Part shown: piece after piece, positions 1 to 14,064 of the stretch
How the letters are laid out: each line of letters starts with the position of its first letter
Numbering within the stretch: position 1 is the stretch's first letter
Assembly: GCF_000220395.1 (NCBI RefSeq)
Contig: NW_004086353.1
Coordinates: 1-64,000, forward strand
Direction of reading: 5' to 3'
Source: Ichthyophthirius multifiliis
Lineage: Eukaryota; Ciliophora; Oligohymenophorea; Hymenostomatida
DNA: 64,000 bases
The notes under the pieces: generated by a model
The model's database searches: none
Seen by the model: only the letters and a program-made list of their open reading frames with translations
What the model was told of the DNA's origin: nothing
Program-made: the position numbers and the translations under genes

Positions 1-3
1 AAA

Positions 4-34
<31 letters not shown>

Positions 35-36
35 AT
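1..36. repeat. (AAAT)n tetranucleotide repeat
   Basis: Nine perfect AAAT copies open the window and are followed immediately (about 37-80) by a TTTATA-type hexamer run. It is a simple sequence repeat in non-coding DNA. It does not resemble the CCCCAA telomere repeat of hymenostome ciliates. Confidence 0.9.
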
Positions 37-1173
37 TTATATTTATATTTATATTTATATTTATATTTATATTTATATATATTACTATTTAATATTTATT
101 TTACATTTTCTAAGCCTTTTTTTATTAATGGATTTTTTAAAATATATAAATAAAATAAAATATATGTAAAAAAAAAATTAATAATATTTTTTTTTACTAT
201 TAAAATAATTAAATATTTTGAAAATCTACAAAAATACAAAAACTAATTATGTTTATTTTATATTAATGAAAGCTATTTATATTATATAAAAATGAAAAGA
301 AATTGAAAACTATATTTACGATTTTATTTTTGTCTATAATATTATTGTTTTTCTTTTTTTATAGTAATGTCAGTTTTTTTTTATTTTGACTTTTTATAAT
401 AATATGCAAAGTTTTATTGCTTTAAAATAATTAAAGTTAGAAATAAGTTTAACTCAATTAAATAGCTTAAATTATATTAAATAAATTAAATTACATAAAA
501 TTAAATATAATATAATATTAATAATTAAATTTTATATTTAATACATATGTTTTATTTAATATATATTTTTATATTTATACAATTAAATCGGTATTATAAA
601 ATACAAATATTAATGTTTTAATGATAAATTTAAAACATAAATTCTTTTTTATATTATTATTTTAGTATTTATATAATTTTTAACTAAATAGTATTAATTT
701 TATTAAATATTAAATAATATATTAAAGTATATATTAGAATTATATATTTAATTAAATTTGATATCCAAGTACGAATTATAAAGTTTATACTTTTTTATAA
801 AATTTTTAATCATAATTTTATTTTCAGCTTTCGTATAAGAATTAATTAGACAAAATTTCTTTTACCATTTCTTGTTTTTCTTTAAGAATTTTTTTTTATT
901 GTAATCTTTTATGTAATGAAATTTTTTTCTTTTTCTCATTTGAATATAAATAATTAATTTTTAATCTTAAAAATTATAAATGAATATTAATTTTTTTTGA
1001 ACTTTATTATGGTAAATGGCAAAGCTATTCGTTTTATATAAATTTTATTTATTTCTCATTTTTCATATTAAATTGTTTGTTAAATTTAAATTAATTATAA
1101 AAAAAAAATATAATTTCATATTATAAATATTTAAAAATTTTAAATGTAAAAATATTAAAAAATAATTTTTAAA

Positions 1174-1243
1174 GACAATAATTGCTGATTGCTCGAAATA
1201 AATAAAAATATTCGATTTGTGGATGATAGCCAATCGTCTGGTC
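1174..1243 (-). ncRNA. possible structured RNA, unidentified
   Basis: A 70-base island is distinctly richer in G+C than its surroundings. Read on the minus strand, GAC at 1243-1241 can pair with GTC at 1176-1174. Inside that, GATTGGCT pairs with AGCAATC with one bulge, and an inner CGAATA/TATTTCG hairpin is possible. T-rich sequence follows. It lacks the TPsiC loop and cloverleaf of a tRNA and the C-then-D box order of a box C/D snoRNA. The family is unknown and chance pairing is a real possibility. Confidence 0.2.
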
Positions 1244-1548
1244 ATAATATTTGCTCCTCTTTATTTTATTTTTATATAACCTATCTCATTAAATTGTAAA
1301 TTTATATTGAGTAATTTCCCATTTCTAAGATTTTTATATAATTTAAAACATATATTAAATATATGAAATATGTTATATTAAGTTTGCGATAAATATTTTT
1401 TTTATGTATAAATTCAATAAATAATTTTTTTTTTTATTTTATTTTAATTAATGCTTGTTTTTAAATATATAAAATTAAAAAAATAAAATTTAAAAACAAA
1501 TTATGATTTTATTTTTTTAAAAATAAAAAGAATATGATAACCGTAGTT

Positions 1549-1570
1549 AAAGCCTTTTTGATTAGGCTTT
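1549..1570 (+). other. perfect 6-bp hairpin followed by a T-run
   Basis: AAAGCC (1549-1554) and GGCTTT (1565-1570) form a perfect stem around a 10-base loop, followed by a short T-run. The flanks (about 1533-1548 and 1620-1650) are also less A/T-biased than the background. It could be the 3' end of a small RNA or an isolated inverted repeat; nothing in the sequence decides. Confidence 0.25.
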
Positions 1571-1822
1571 TTCTATTTTTAATTATTTATTTTATTTTGG
1601 CCTTTAGCTTTTACAAAAAAAAATAGGTGAGGATATTGTCTAAATCAATAAAGTATACAATATAAATATTTTTACAATCAATTTAATAGATATAACAAAA
1701 AATTATAATAATTATTAAAATTACAGCAGGAAAATTTTTTAATATTTATATATAAATAATTTTTTTTATTAATAAATAAACATAAAATTAATCAAATTTT
1801 TTTTAAAAAAATATATTTTAAA

Positions 1823-3558
1823 ATGTCTGTTTTTGATAAACAAAAAATTATAGATTTTGTAGAAAATGAATTTAATAATAATGCTCTTCCTGCTTTATAA
1901 GATTATATAAGAATTCCTAATTTATCACCATCATTTGATTAATAATGGTAAGAAAATGGTTTATTATTTAAAGTAAAAGAACATCAATTTAAAATATATT
2001 ATTAACTAAATATATTAAAAAAAGGCGGCAAATCATTTAAAATAATGGGTTGAAAAATAAAATTTAAAAAATACATTGGTTGAAATAATTTAAGACAAAG
2101 GCAAGCCCCCACTTATATTTATAGAAGTAGCTCCAACTGATACATCAGGAAAGACTGCATTATTTTATGGTCATTATGACAAATAACCTCATTTCACAGG
2201 TTGGAGTGAAGGCCTAGGACCAACTAATCCTGTAATAAAAGATGATTTTTTATATGGAAGGGGAGCATCAGATGACGGATATTCAATATTTGGATCAGTA
2301 GATATATATACAATTAATTATTTATTTATTTATTTTAAAATAAAAAAGATTTTAGCAATAAAAGCTTGCCAAGTTTTAGGATATGGTCATCCTAAATGTT
2401 TAGTTACTATAGAAGGAGAAGAAGAGAGTGGAAGTTACCATTACATGACTTATCTAAATAATTTAAGTGATAGAATAGGTACACCTGATTTCGTTTTCTG
2501 CTTAGATAGTGGATGCTGCAATTATGATAATATGTGGATTACTACTTCTCTAAGAGGAGTTATCGAAGCTAATTTAACTGTATAAGTTTTAAATGAAGGA
2601 GTTCATTCTGGAGATGGTAATTATTTTTAGACAATTTTGATATTTTTTTATTTTAAAAAAATAGCGAGTGGAATTGTACCTTGTAGTTTTAGAATTTTAA
2701 GATAGGTTTTAGAAAGGCTTGAGAACTCACAAACTGGCAGAGTAATTGATTTATTCCAAGTTGACATTCCTCCTCATAGGTTAATTTTTAGATTTTTTTA
2801 TAAATAATATTATTCAAATTAAGATATGAAGAAGCATATAAAGTTGCATAAGAAATGGATAAAAATATAATAAACAAATTTCCTTATCATGGAGGAATGC
2901 TTCCTACCTCTTAAAATTAATTTGAAGCTTACTTAAATAGAACTTGGAGATCTTAATTGACTATTACTGGAGCTGATGGTCTTCCATAAACATCTTTAGC
3001 TGGAAATGTATTGAGGCCTTCCACAACTATTAAATTATCAATGAGAATTCCTCCTACGCTGGATTATAAAAAAGCTGCTTAAGATTTAAAATAACTCTTA
3101 GAATCTAATCCACCTTACAATGCGCTTATTAGTGTAATATTTTAATTTTTTAATTTTTTAATTTAATTAAAAATGATTTAAAAAAAGGTTGATAATATTG
3201 ATCCTGCAGGAGGTTGGAGCTCTCCATTAGTTTGGGATTGCTTATAGAAAAGTATGAATTAATCTTCAATAAATTATTTTGGTCGTCCAATTTAATCTTA
3301 GGGAGAAGGTGGATCAATTCCTTTAATGAATGAATTGTAAGAAAAATGGAAAAACCTATAATTTATTGTTACAGGAGTTTTAGGTCCAAAATCAAATGCT
3401 CATGGTTTAATTTTTTATATTAAATTAAAATTAATTATTAATATTATATTAATTAAGGTCCTAATGAAATGCTTAATTTAAATTATACTAAAAAACTAAT
3501 TTGTTGTATGACTTAAATATTATCTGATGTATCAGTTAGTTTCTCTAAAAACAATTGA
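1823..3558 (+). CDS. M20-family metallopeptidase, cytosolic dipeptidase-like
   Basis: The reading frame starts at ATG 1823 (MSVFDKQKIIDF) and stops at TGA 3556-3558, interrupted by several short GT...AG introns, one being 3405-3457. The family consists of di-zinc dipeptidases or acylases that cleave short peptides. The M20 landmarks appear in order: FYGHYDKQP near 2166 (metal-binding His), YGRGASDDG near 2255 (bridging Asp), TIEGEEESGS near 2408 (catalytic Glu pair), FCLDSG near 2497 (metal Asp), the dimerisation-domain segment GVHSGDG near 2600, and NAHGPNE split by the 3405 intron (metal His). The order and spacing resemble CNDP2-type dipeptidases, at roughly 480 residues. The exact substrate cannot be read from sequence. 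There is no signal peptide, so a cytosolic location is inferred. Confidence 0.88.
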
Positions 3559-4653
3559 AAAAAACAACTAAAATAAAAAATATATATTTTTATATTTAAA
3601 AAAATTAAATACAGTATAAAGAAATTTAGAAACACTAAATTTAAATTTAAAAATAATAAAATAAATAAATATAAAATGGTAAATTTATATTAAATAAAAA
3701 AAATTAATAATATAATATAATATATATAATATAATATATATAATATAATATATTTATTTATATTTATTTATTTATTTGATTATATATTTTTTTTACATAT
3801 TTTTCTACTAAAAACTCAAAATAAAATTATATCAATTTGTTTTAGCATATATTATTTTTTTAAAATTATTTTTTTCTAATTATTTAATTTTTTTTATTTA
3901 TATTTATATTTTTTTATTATTTTTTTTTTATTTTTTTTTTCATATTTCTAATTTATAATATAAAATATCTTTATTTTTTTTTAAAAAATATATTATTTTT
4001 GTTTTTTATTTTTTTATTTATAAGATAAATTTTATTTAATTAGAATTTTTTATATTTTTATTTTTTATTTTTGTATTTACTATAATTTTTTCTTGATTGA
4101 TAGATACTTAATTTATAACATATTTTATTTAATTTTTATTTTATTTTATTTTTTTAAAAATTATAAAATAATAATTTCAATATATGTCTATTTATTATAT
4201 TTATTTATTTAATTTTATTTATAAATTCATATAAAATATATATTTTTTTTTTTTATTTAATTTAAATTTTTTAATTTTATTACACATTTAGAATATTTAA
4301 ATTAATTTAAAATAAATAGGATAAATTATATTATATTTGGTAAAAAATAACATATATCAATTTATTTGGTAATTTGTTAAATTAGAATCTAAATATATAA
4401 TTTTTGAAGCAATAAACGTTTATATATTTAATAATTTTTATATTATAAATCTCATTTACTTTTGTTCATTTATTTTTAAAAAAGTTACAGATAAAATAAT
4501 GTAAAAAATTTAAAGAAATAATATATAAAAATATTAAATAAAACCCTCTTTTAAATTTTATTCTAATATTTTTCTTTTGCTATAATTTATATCAATTTTA
4601 ATATTAAAATAATTTATTTTCTATACATAATATAAATAAATTAAAAATAAAAA
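3559..4653. other. intergenic, nothing recognised
   Basis: About 1.1 kb of nearly pure A/T between two + strand genes. It includes an irregular TATAAT-type run around 3712-3780. No coding frame, RNA or mobile element was seen. Confidence 0.6.
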
Positions 4654-7600
4654 ATGTTTGAAGACTAGTTATAAAGTGCTTTAATTAAACTTTAACTGGG
4701 AAATTTTTCAGACTCTAAATAAATTATAGATGAGTTAGAAAATTTATTGTTTGATAATAATCTAAATTATGCTCAAATATGTAACAAAAAATATTAAAAA
4801 TATGATTTTTTTCATATTTATTGTATGAATAGCCTTGTGTAATGCCAAAATTTTTAATAGTACTGAAAGTATATTTCTATTTCTTGAGTAATATGCTTAA
4901 ATAAAAGATAACTTATTAGCTAATGTTCGAAAAGGTCTATACCAACTATTAGCTTAATATATTAAAAAAAGAAGAACTCGTATATAAGAATACATCCAAT
5001 TAATATTTGTAAAGAAAAAATATATTATAATAATCTTTGAAATTTTATAAAAAATAGAAAAATTGCATTTAATTATTTAAGAAAGAAGAATCAGCAGCAG
5101 CAAAAGAAGGATCATTATTACCAATAATAAAATTATTAAAGTACATAGACTAAAAAGATTATATCCGCGATATAATAATACCATAAAACACATTAAAAAT
5201 TCTTCTTGAAGAAATAAAATTTTGTAAACCCAGCTAAAAGGTAAAAGGTGCAATATGGCACCTTACAGGCTTAATATTCGAATAATTTAAAACAGAGATT
5301 AAAATAGATACGAAAATTGAAATATAAACTATATGTTTAATAGAGCTTTCACATTAAATAAAAGAGTCTTCGAAACCTGAAATAGGAGCGGTTATTGGTA
5401 TGTTAAAATCTTTAAGACACAGTTTAGTAGAATGTCATTTATCTCGAGAAGATTTAGGTAAATTGTACTAATTAATTAAAGTGTGTATCGTCCCTATTGT
5501 AGATGTAAAAAATTACGGAATAATTAAAAGTTCACTTAAAGTTCTTTAAAAGCATACTTAATTAATAAAAAAATATCTTTTGGAAGAGCCTGTACATATG
5601 TTTGAATAACTAGTAAAACTTATATAACATACTAACAAAGGAGTTAGATTTTCTGCTTCTGATGCTTTGGACAGTGTTATGATACTACTTTCTGACGCTT
5701 TAGATAATTAATTTTAAGGACATTAATAAGCTTTTAACTATATTATTTAAAAAATATATAGTATTATTACTGGAGAATAATAATAATAAGGAGACTAAGT
5801 TGCTTTTTCTATGATTATTGTTGTAAGAATTGTCGGAGTTTTCGCTAAGGCGATAAGTAAACATATGGGATAATAATAGTTGGGAATTTTCTTTAATTAA
5901 ATGATAACTATCTCAGAAAAAAAAGTACTTAAATATTTAAAATAGGAAGAAGAATCTTTATTAGAAAAAGAATAAGGAGACGAAGACGAAGAAAAAAAAA
6001 TTATGGAGAAACTTTCAGAAGTATTTTGTATAGATAGAAATAATTAATATCTTTTATTAACTCATTTGCAAATTTAGTTAAATAAATTAAAGTTATGAAA
6101 TAAGAAAACGCTTAACATTTGTTCAAATTATGTTTAGCTGGCTTTTCCAAGTTTGCGTAATTTTATGAAGAATATAAAGAAAATTTAATTAATTCTATTA
6201 TAAATATGATTATTTAAATTAAGAATCATGAAAACATTTATGTTTAATGGATTCATAATCTTGTTTCTTAAGGACTTTCAAAAAGCTTGTCTATTCAAGA
6301 AAATTTTAATATGATTACATACTATGAAAGCCTTAAAAAATGTTCTTAATTGTGGTAAAGCCTTATTTCTAAAGATTGGAATGTAGAAGATATTTAAAAT
6401 GATTTTTTATGTAAAATCTTTTAACATTTAATTGAATTAATTGAAGTTTCTGATCTTTCTTATAAAATTGTTCATTAAAAAAATAATTTAAATTAATAAT
6501 AAATATAATAATAATAAGATTAAAATAAAAAGAATAGGCTTCATAATAATAATTATTTTTTAATGACGAATATGTTGATAATATTTAATACGATGCTAAT
6601 AATGTTAATGATATGTAATACTTTTATAGAGTTGTTTTACTTTTTGATGATATTATTGAAAATATTTTAATAGGTTTAATTGTTTGAATTATATGTATTT
6701 TAGATTTTACATAAAATCATTGCAAAATTAAGAATTTTCCCCAGATCTATAGCTCTACTTAAAATGTTAAAAATACTTAATAACTTTATAGAAAGAAAAT
6801 AAGTCCTTCAAACTCTTAAATTTACTTAAAGGTAAGAAATGATCCATTTTATGAAAGAATATTACTAAGAATTATATAATGTAACTTCAATTTTTTATAT
6901 TTCAAATATAACAAAATCATAAATAAAAGAATATTAATAAATATTAAGATGATTTATTGTTTGATTGTTTAAAAGTAATATTAAGTATTCCTACTTAAAT
7001 AATAGTAATTAATGAATACGAGTTTTTTAAATTTAATTTAATAATAGCTTTAAAAAAAACATTTGAATTAGGAATTCATAATATATCATTAGGTAAAAAA
7101 ACTAAAACTAAAATAAAATATATAAAATAAAATAATATAAAATAAAATAAAATAATAAAAAGGTTATTCTGGAGTTGAATGCTTGTAAAGAATAATAAAA
7201 ATACCTGAAAAAAAGTTAATTTATAAATACTTAAGATTGGTAATACCTTATCTAAGTGACTACTTAACAACGAATAAATCTTAAATGGAAACTGAGAACT
7301 ATAAAACAAATATGCAAACATTTAATTTAACCTTATCTGAATTAGAATAAAACCGATAAGGTTTAACTTAAAGAATAGCTGAATTTTTAGGATCAATAGG
7401 TGGATAATCTCATTTAATAATATTAAGTGAAAAAGGATATACAGAAGCAAATATAATAGATAAAAATTTATTAAAAGAACTCGAAATAATGCAAATATAA
7501 TAAAAAGGTAATTAATAAAAAAAATCGTCTATTTCAAAAAAAAAAAGGCAATAAAATTATAAGTTGGGACTACGAAGCTAAAGTAATTTTTGGATTACCT

Positions 7601-10600
7601 CTCTTATCGAAAAAAATAGATGTAAATTTGACCAAAATACTCCCTCGAATTATTGATTTAGCTTAAAAAGGTGAAAAAACAGTATAAATTTATGCTTGTG
7701 AAATGCTTCATGCTATTATTGTTTACATGATTGGTATGTAAGCATGTTCAACAGCAAGTTCTTTTGGTAGAAATACAAGAAATATAGAAGAAGTACTTCA
7801 AAATAAAGAACTTTTTTCCAAAATTTATGCTAGATTATTCCCTCCATTGTTTCAAATAGCTTCTAATTCTTCACATCCAAGCGCAGTTTTGATGTAATAA
7901 TTAGGACTTCAAATATCTAGGTGGCTTGCGAACAGTAAATAAGCTGATTCTCCGGATGTTAATGAGCTTTTGGATATTATAATGTGGGGAATTTCAACTA
8001 AGGATAATAATAATTTAAGAGAATATGCTTCTAGCTGTTTAGGTTAGTTTATTAAATGGACTATTAAATAAAGTTCAGTTTAAGAAATAAAAGAAAACCA
8101 CTAAAATATCAAATCGGCTTTTCGAAGAATTCAATCGTATGCAAGTTAACCTGACTTGCAAAGAAGATTTGGAGCTCTTTTAGCCTTTAGGGATGTTTTC
8201 TTTAATATTTTATCAGAAAATTTTTTAGTTGAAAAATATTTACTTGAAGGTGTAGGTATAATGCTAAGAATTGGAGAAAAATATGAAGAAAATAATGAAG
8301 AGTTTGCTGATAATTTCCATTCATGTTTTATAAAAGTTGGTTAGGTTGTTTTATAGAAAAAAAATGTAATTTTTTAAGGGAAAAACAAATAGAAAGTGGA
8401 AGAATTTTCAATTGATTTTTATAATTTAGATGATAATAATTATAATTTTTGGGATTTTTAGTCTTTGGTTTATTGGCTGTTTTTTAAAGGATGCTTTAGC
8501 AAATCTGGATTGGTAAGAAAAGAAAGTTTTTTGATTTGGAAATGTATTTTAGGAGAAGATGAATGTAAATTATTCTTTATTGATAATTTGAGAACTTTAA
8601 AAAAATTTATAAATAAATATTCTTTTGAACAATAAATTGATTTTTGGTAAATAATTTTTAATAAATATTATTTTTAAAAAAATATTTATATTTTTTTAAA
8701 AAAAGGATTATTTGTATATAAAATAACTACATATAATTAGAAAATGTATTATAATTAAAAGAATTTGAAAAAACTTTAGACTATTATTTAAAAAGTTTAA
8801 TAAAAATTAAATAAAAAAATGATTAAGCAACATTATATTTACCATCATAAAGTTAAAGAAGATTTCTTGTAAAAAAAGAAGAAAATGAAGGATCTAACAT
8901 ATAAATTGAAGAAAGTATTTGTTCTTAATTTTAATAACACATAAAAAAAAAAGAAAATGAAAAAGACAAAGAAATAAAATTTTAAACACTTTTTTCATTC
9001 TTAGAATTCATAACAATATAAAAGAACGTTGATAAAATATATTCTTAATATTTCTATTCATAAACATTTTTTAGTTTAATTATTATTTTGGCAATAAAAC
9101 CTACTTAAATATTAAAAGATTCACATAGTATTTAATAATTATAGAAAAACGAATAGAAATATTATCAATATTTAAACTAAATAGCTAAGTCAATAATGAT
9201 AATTTATGTAAGGGAAAACTAATAATTAGACTTTTTCAAAGAAATTCTAATTCCACAAGTAAGTAAATCATTTCCTATATAAAAAACAATTTAAAACATT
9301 ATAATTTTGAACGAATAAGGAAATATAAAAGATGAAGAGCATTATTATTTTTTGAAAGGTATTAGCCTTTTTTTTGATAATAAAAATAATAGTTTTTTTG
9401 TGTAAAACTTTTTAGAAAATACAATAAAATAAGCTTTAGATTATGTAAAAGAAAAAGAAGAAAAAAATCAAAAAAGTGAATTTTTTATAGAAGAAAAAAA
9501 TCTAAAATTACTCAATTTTTGCCTCAATTAAAATTGCGAAAATACACAACTTTTTGTTTTTGATATGATTGAAAAATAACCGTTTTTCTTTCATAAATTT
9601 GAATAGTTTTTCGTACGTTTTCTAGCTTAAAAATGGAATCAAATATCTTTACTATATATGGAAAAAGCTGCGAAAAATTTATCTTTACTTAGATTGGTAC
9701 TCTCCTTACAAAAAGAAGGAATTAACAATAATAATTTGATTGAAATTTTGCCAAAAATAAATATTTATAGAATTAATTAAGATATCCTTTAACTTGAGTT
9801 AAAGATTAATTATGTAATTTTGTCTTAACAAGACGATCGTATAAAATAATAAGAAGATATTATTTCTTAGAAATATAAAGAATATTTAAAACAATTAATA
9901 GATGACGAGATTATGATAAATAATTAATATATTATTCATTAATAAGTACTTCATTTGAGTGGATTTTATATAAAGTATTTTGCATAAGGATGGGAAGAAA
10001 TAAAAAAGACATTAAACAGAATAAAAAATAAATATTTTCCTTCTAAGTTAAGTGATTTATAAAAAAATTCATAAGAAGAAGTTGAATTTAAAGTAATTTT
10101 GTAAGGATTTATAAGCATGTTTACATTAGGTAATAAAATTGAATGCTTAGAAATATTTTTTGGAATTATAAGAGAGAAATAAACTAACGAATATTATAGC
10201 TTTTATGGAAAAAAAATGAATTAGCTAATTAAAAATTTTATAAAAGAATGTTTTATTTATGACAAAAATCATTAAAAATAAAATAATCAAGAATCTCAAA
10301 ATATCTAATAATAATAACAATAAAATTGTCAAGAGTAATAAAATAGTTTATAAATATAATTTTAAGTTCAATGTATAAACTGGATATTTTAATAATTCAT
10401 AGATTCAGATTTAGATTAAAGCTTAAGGGATAACATAAGATACGAAATAGTAAAAAGAGTGTTAATTTAATTTATTTAAAATAGTGAATAAAGAAGTATA
10501 TCAGACTTTTTTATTCAAAATGTAGGATTTTTCAATAGATACATAAACCCTTAAAACAGTCAAGAAAGCGCTATATTAACGGCAGTTCCAATAAAACATA

Positions 10601-13600
10601 TGCAAGAGCTTTCATGTATATTTTTGATAATTTAAAATATATATAGTTGCGTAGATTTGAATGAAATAAAAGATTATATACATAAAAAATTGTTTGGAGT
10701 AAATACATAAGGGAACGAATTTACAAAAAGCATAATAAAAATATTATATAACTATAGAAGAAACGGGTATGAGTTTCTTTTACCATAGTAAAAAGGATAG
10801 TTTTCAGATTTATTAAGGGAGTTTTAACAAAATGTCTATAATTGTTTGTCTGAAATAATAATGAAAACTTAAAATAAGGAAAATTTATACAATTAATTTC
10901 TTTTTTTAGCAAAAGGAGAACACTTATGGGACTTAATAGTTGATTTAGAACAAACAGAATTCCCTTTTGATGTTCAAACAAATTTTTAAGAAAAGGATTT
11001 AAAGAAAAAGAAAGTTAAGAAATAATCTTCAAATACATAGAATTCTATAAAATCAACTTATTTTTAAGAAAGTATTCTGTTTTCTTTAGATAATAATGAA
11101 AATATTTCCTTTAATTTTAATGAAAATATATAAAATGAAAATGATCAAGAATAATAATAAGAAATTTAAGAAAACGGAGAAAACCAAAAGATAGAATTAG
11201 ACGTAATAAACAAACATCCATGTATGTAAACGATAATAAAAGTTATTCGAAAGTTATAATAATTATTCCCTTTATAAAATAATTACGTGCCTTTATGGAT
11301 GTCCTCGATATATGAAGAATTAAATAAAGAAAACATTATTTTGAGTGTGAGAATATTTTTATTGAAAATAATAATAAACAATTAAGATATATTCGGTTTC
11401 TATGCCAAAAACTTCATTTTTTTTCTAATTGATTACATAACTTTACCTAATAATGGATAAAAGTTCTTTCATTATTTTCTTAGGGATGTTGTTACTACTT
11501 TCATTACTTGGACGAGTTCTAATCCTTACATAATTACAAAAAATTTAGATATTTAAAATAAACAAAAACTCTGCATTGCAACTTCTAAATTAGCTAAGCT
11601 TTTAGGTCATAAAGATAAGTAGCTTTTCAGACAAAATGTTGGTATTTTTTCTTCATTCTTAGAAGAATGTAAGGATTTAGTGTTCTTTGAAGAAAACATA
11701 ATACTAAAAATGATGTTTTTTTAAGCTATTTCTTAAAATAAGGAAGCTCAAGAAGAAACATAAATTTGGAATTTTAATGCCGTTTGTTTGCTTTAGTTAG
11801 CTCTTCTTTTCAAAATTCCAATTTTGTTAAATTTTTAGAATTTTTTAAGTGCTTATCTGCCTGTTGAAAAATATTCTTTCTATGTTTCAGATAATTTTCT
11901 TAAAGTTTTAAAAACTCTATTTGGATTTTTCGCACATAAAAAAAAGACTTTTGCAAAGGCTAGTGGATAGGGTATTTTTTATTTTATTAATTTTAAATTA
12001 AAAAAATTAAAGTTATTGGAAATTTATTGCTGTTTATGAATGAATTGGATGGTGTTTTTTAAAATAAAAGAATATTTTTTGAAGAAAAAGCTGTTTTGAA
12101 TATTATACAATTATTGAACAATGGTGATAAAACATAAAAGGAGAGATTCCCTATAGTTTTGTATGGAATAAGCGAAAATTATTCATAAATATTAAATAAT
12201 AGTACTCTATTTACATATACTTCTGAGTTTGTTCTTAATAAATCTGGATAATAAAGATCATATATATTAGCATCTTTTCTAAAGTTTTTAAAATAAAAGC
12301 ATTATAAAAGAATAGAAGTATTTATATATTTATATATTTATTAAAAAAAAAAAAAACGAAAAATAGGCAAGTTAAAATATAAGAGATATATGTTATTGTT
12401 TATAGGGAAGTATAAAAAACTTATTAAAAGACACATCATCAGAAAATCAAGATTAATTTTTAGAATTAATCTAATATTTTACAAATTAACATATCTTATA
12501 TTATGCTGAAATCCACTAGCTTTTCTAAATTCTTGTTCCTGAATTGCATGAGAAATACTAATAAAACATAAGCGAAGAATTAAGTGAGAAATACTATACA
12601 TGTATATTTAATTTATATGACTATTTTATAACCCAATAAGAACCAGCAAACTTAAAATAATAAAAAGAAAATTAATTAATAATAGATGAAAATTTCGCCC
12701 AAACATTAAAATGTGCAGTACTTTCAGGATTATGTTCTCCTCATTTCAATATAAGATAAAAATCATTTAATTTTTTAGATAAAGAAACATCTGACTCAGC
12801 TTCTCCCTATGAACGTTTATTACATCTTATTTAGGAAATTTACTAACCTTAATAAGAAAAATTATGGCTTATAAGTGCAGTTCCTTTAATACTTTGTCTT
12901 TCTAAAAAAACTTCTGATTATTCCAGATTACTTTTTGATGAGAAACTTGATAAATACGCCTAATATTATGATTGGGATTTCCGATAATAAGGAAATTTGT
13001 TCAGAAAACACAACAATTCATAACCATTAACACCCTTCTATACACTTTCTTAACCTTTTTATGATTCTTAAGGGTTTGCTATTCCTAAAAAAAAACATTA
13101 AAGCACTTAGAGTAGTTAATAATAAGGACTTTTGAGTACAATAAAAAAATAGTAAAATTTGTAAGAAAAATTCGGATCTTCAGGAGGAAAAATAAGAGCT
13201 ACATATTAACCTACATTACAATTTTCTTATTTATCTTAATTTAAAAATTCTTAATAAATGTACAGTGTAATGGAAGAATAAGAAGAATATGAAGATGATT
13301 TTGATAATAAAAAAAAAGAAGTAAATTAATAATAGAATTAATAATAAGATTTATTTTCAAATGTCGTTATTAAAAAAAAAAATGAATAAATGTCGTAGTT
13401 TTATAAATAGAACTTCATTGATTTTTCTTAGGTAAATTTTTCCTAAAATAATACACTTCGTTATTAATAAGTAAATGAAGGAAAAAAACTCACAAATTCT
13501 TTACAAAAAAGACTTTATTTAGAAAATGTACAAAATCATCGATAATAAAAAATTTCAGCATTAAGAAAATATAAAATAGGAGAACTTCCTGATATTTCAA

Positions 13601-14008
13601 TATATTATAAAGATCTTATTGATCCTCTTATAGCCTTATGTTTTATTGATGAAACTATAGCCGGAGAATTATTTTAATTGCTTCTTTTCGCTATGTATTA
13701 GAAGGAAGAAAGTAATGATAGGTAAAAAGTTCTGAAAGAAATTTTAACTAATTTATTACAAAAAACAACTCTTTTTGACTTTAATTTCGTTTCCACTATA
13801 CATAAAACCATGATAATGTTATGCAAAGAAGAAGGAGTACTTTTTGATAGTTCCTTAATTAAAAAAACTGGGCTGTAAAGTCATTCCTATTACACTTCCA
13901 TCATATTGCTTGAAGAAAATTTGTTTAGTTTATTATATAAATATATTGATTAAAAAAAAAGTGATTCGAAATAATAACCATAATAATAATTATAATAATA
14001 ATAATATT

Positions 14009-14064
<56 letters not shown>

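Larger units (their letters stand above)
1..1822. other. AT-rich 5' flank without a supported gene
   Basis: No TGA-terminated frame here shows coding character. The stretch opens with an (AAAT)n run and a TTTATA-type run, then near-random A/T sequence. Two small islands of higher G+C stand out, around 1174-1243 and 1536-1575, and are listed separately. The last ~150 bases are an ordinary A/T-rich leader for the M20 peptidase gene. A standard-code minus ORF at 1063-1245 overlaps the first island but becomes hydrophobic A/T translation after about 20 codons, so it is not called. Confidence 0.6.

Noticed and set aside
1-80. Possible telomere or chromosome end
   Set aside because: Repeat units are AAAT and TTTATA, not the C4A2/G4T2 hymenostome telomere repeat.
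1063-1245. 60-codon minus ORF
   Set aside because: Only the first ~20 codons lie in the G+C island; the rest is A/T hydrophobic noise.
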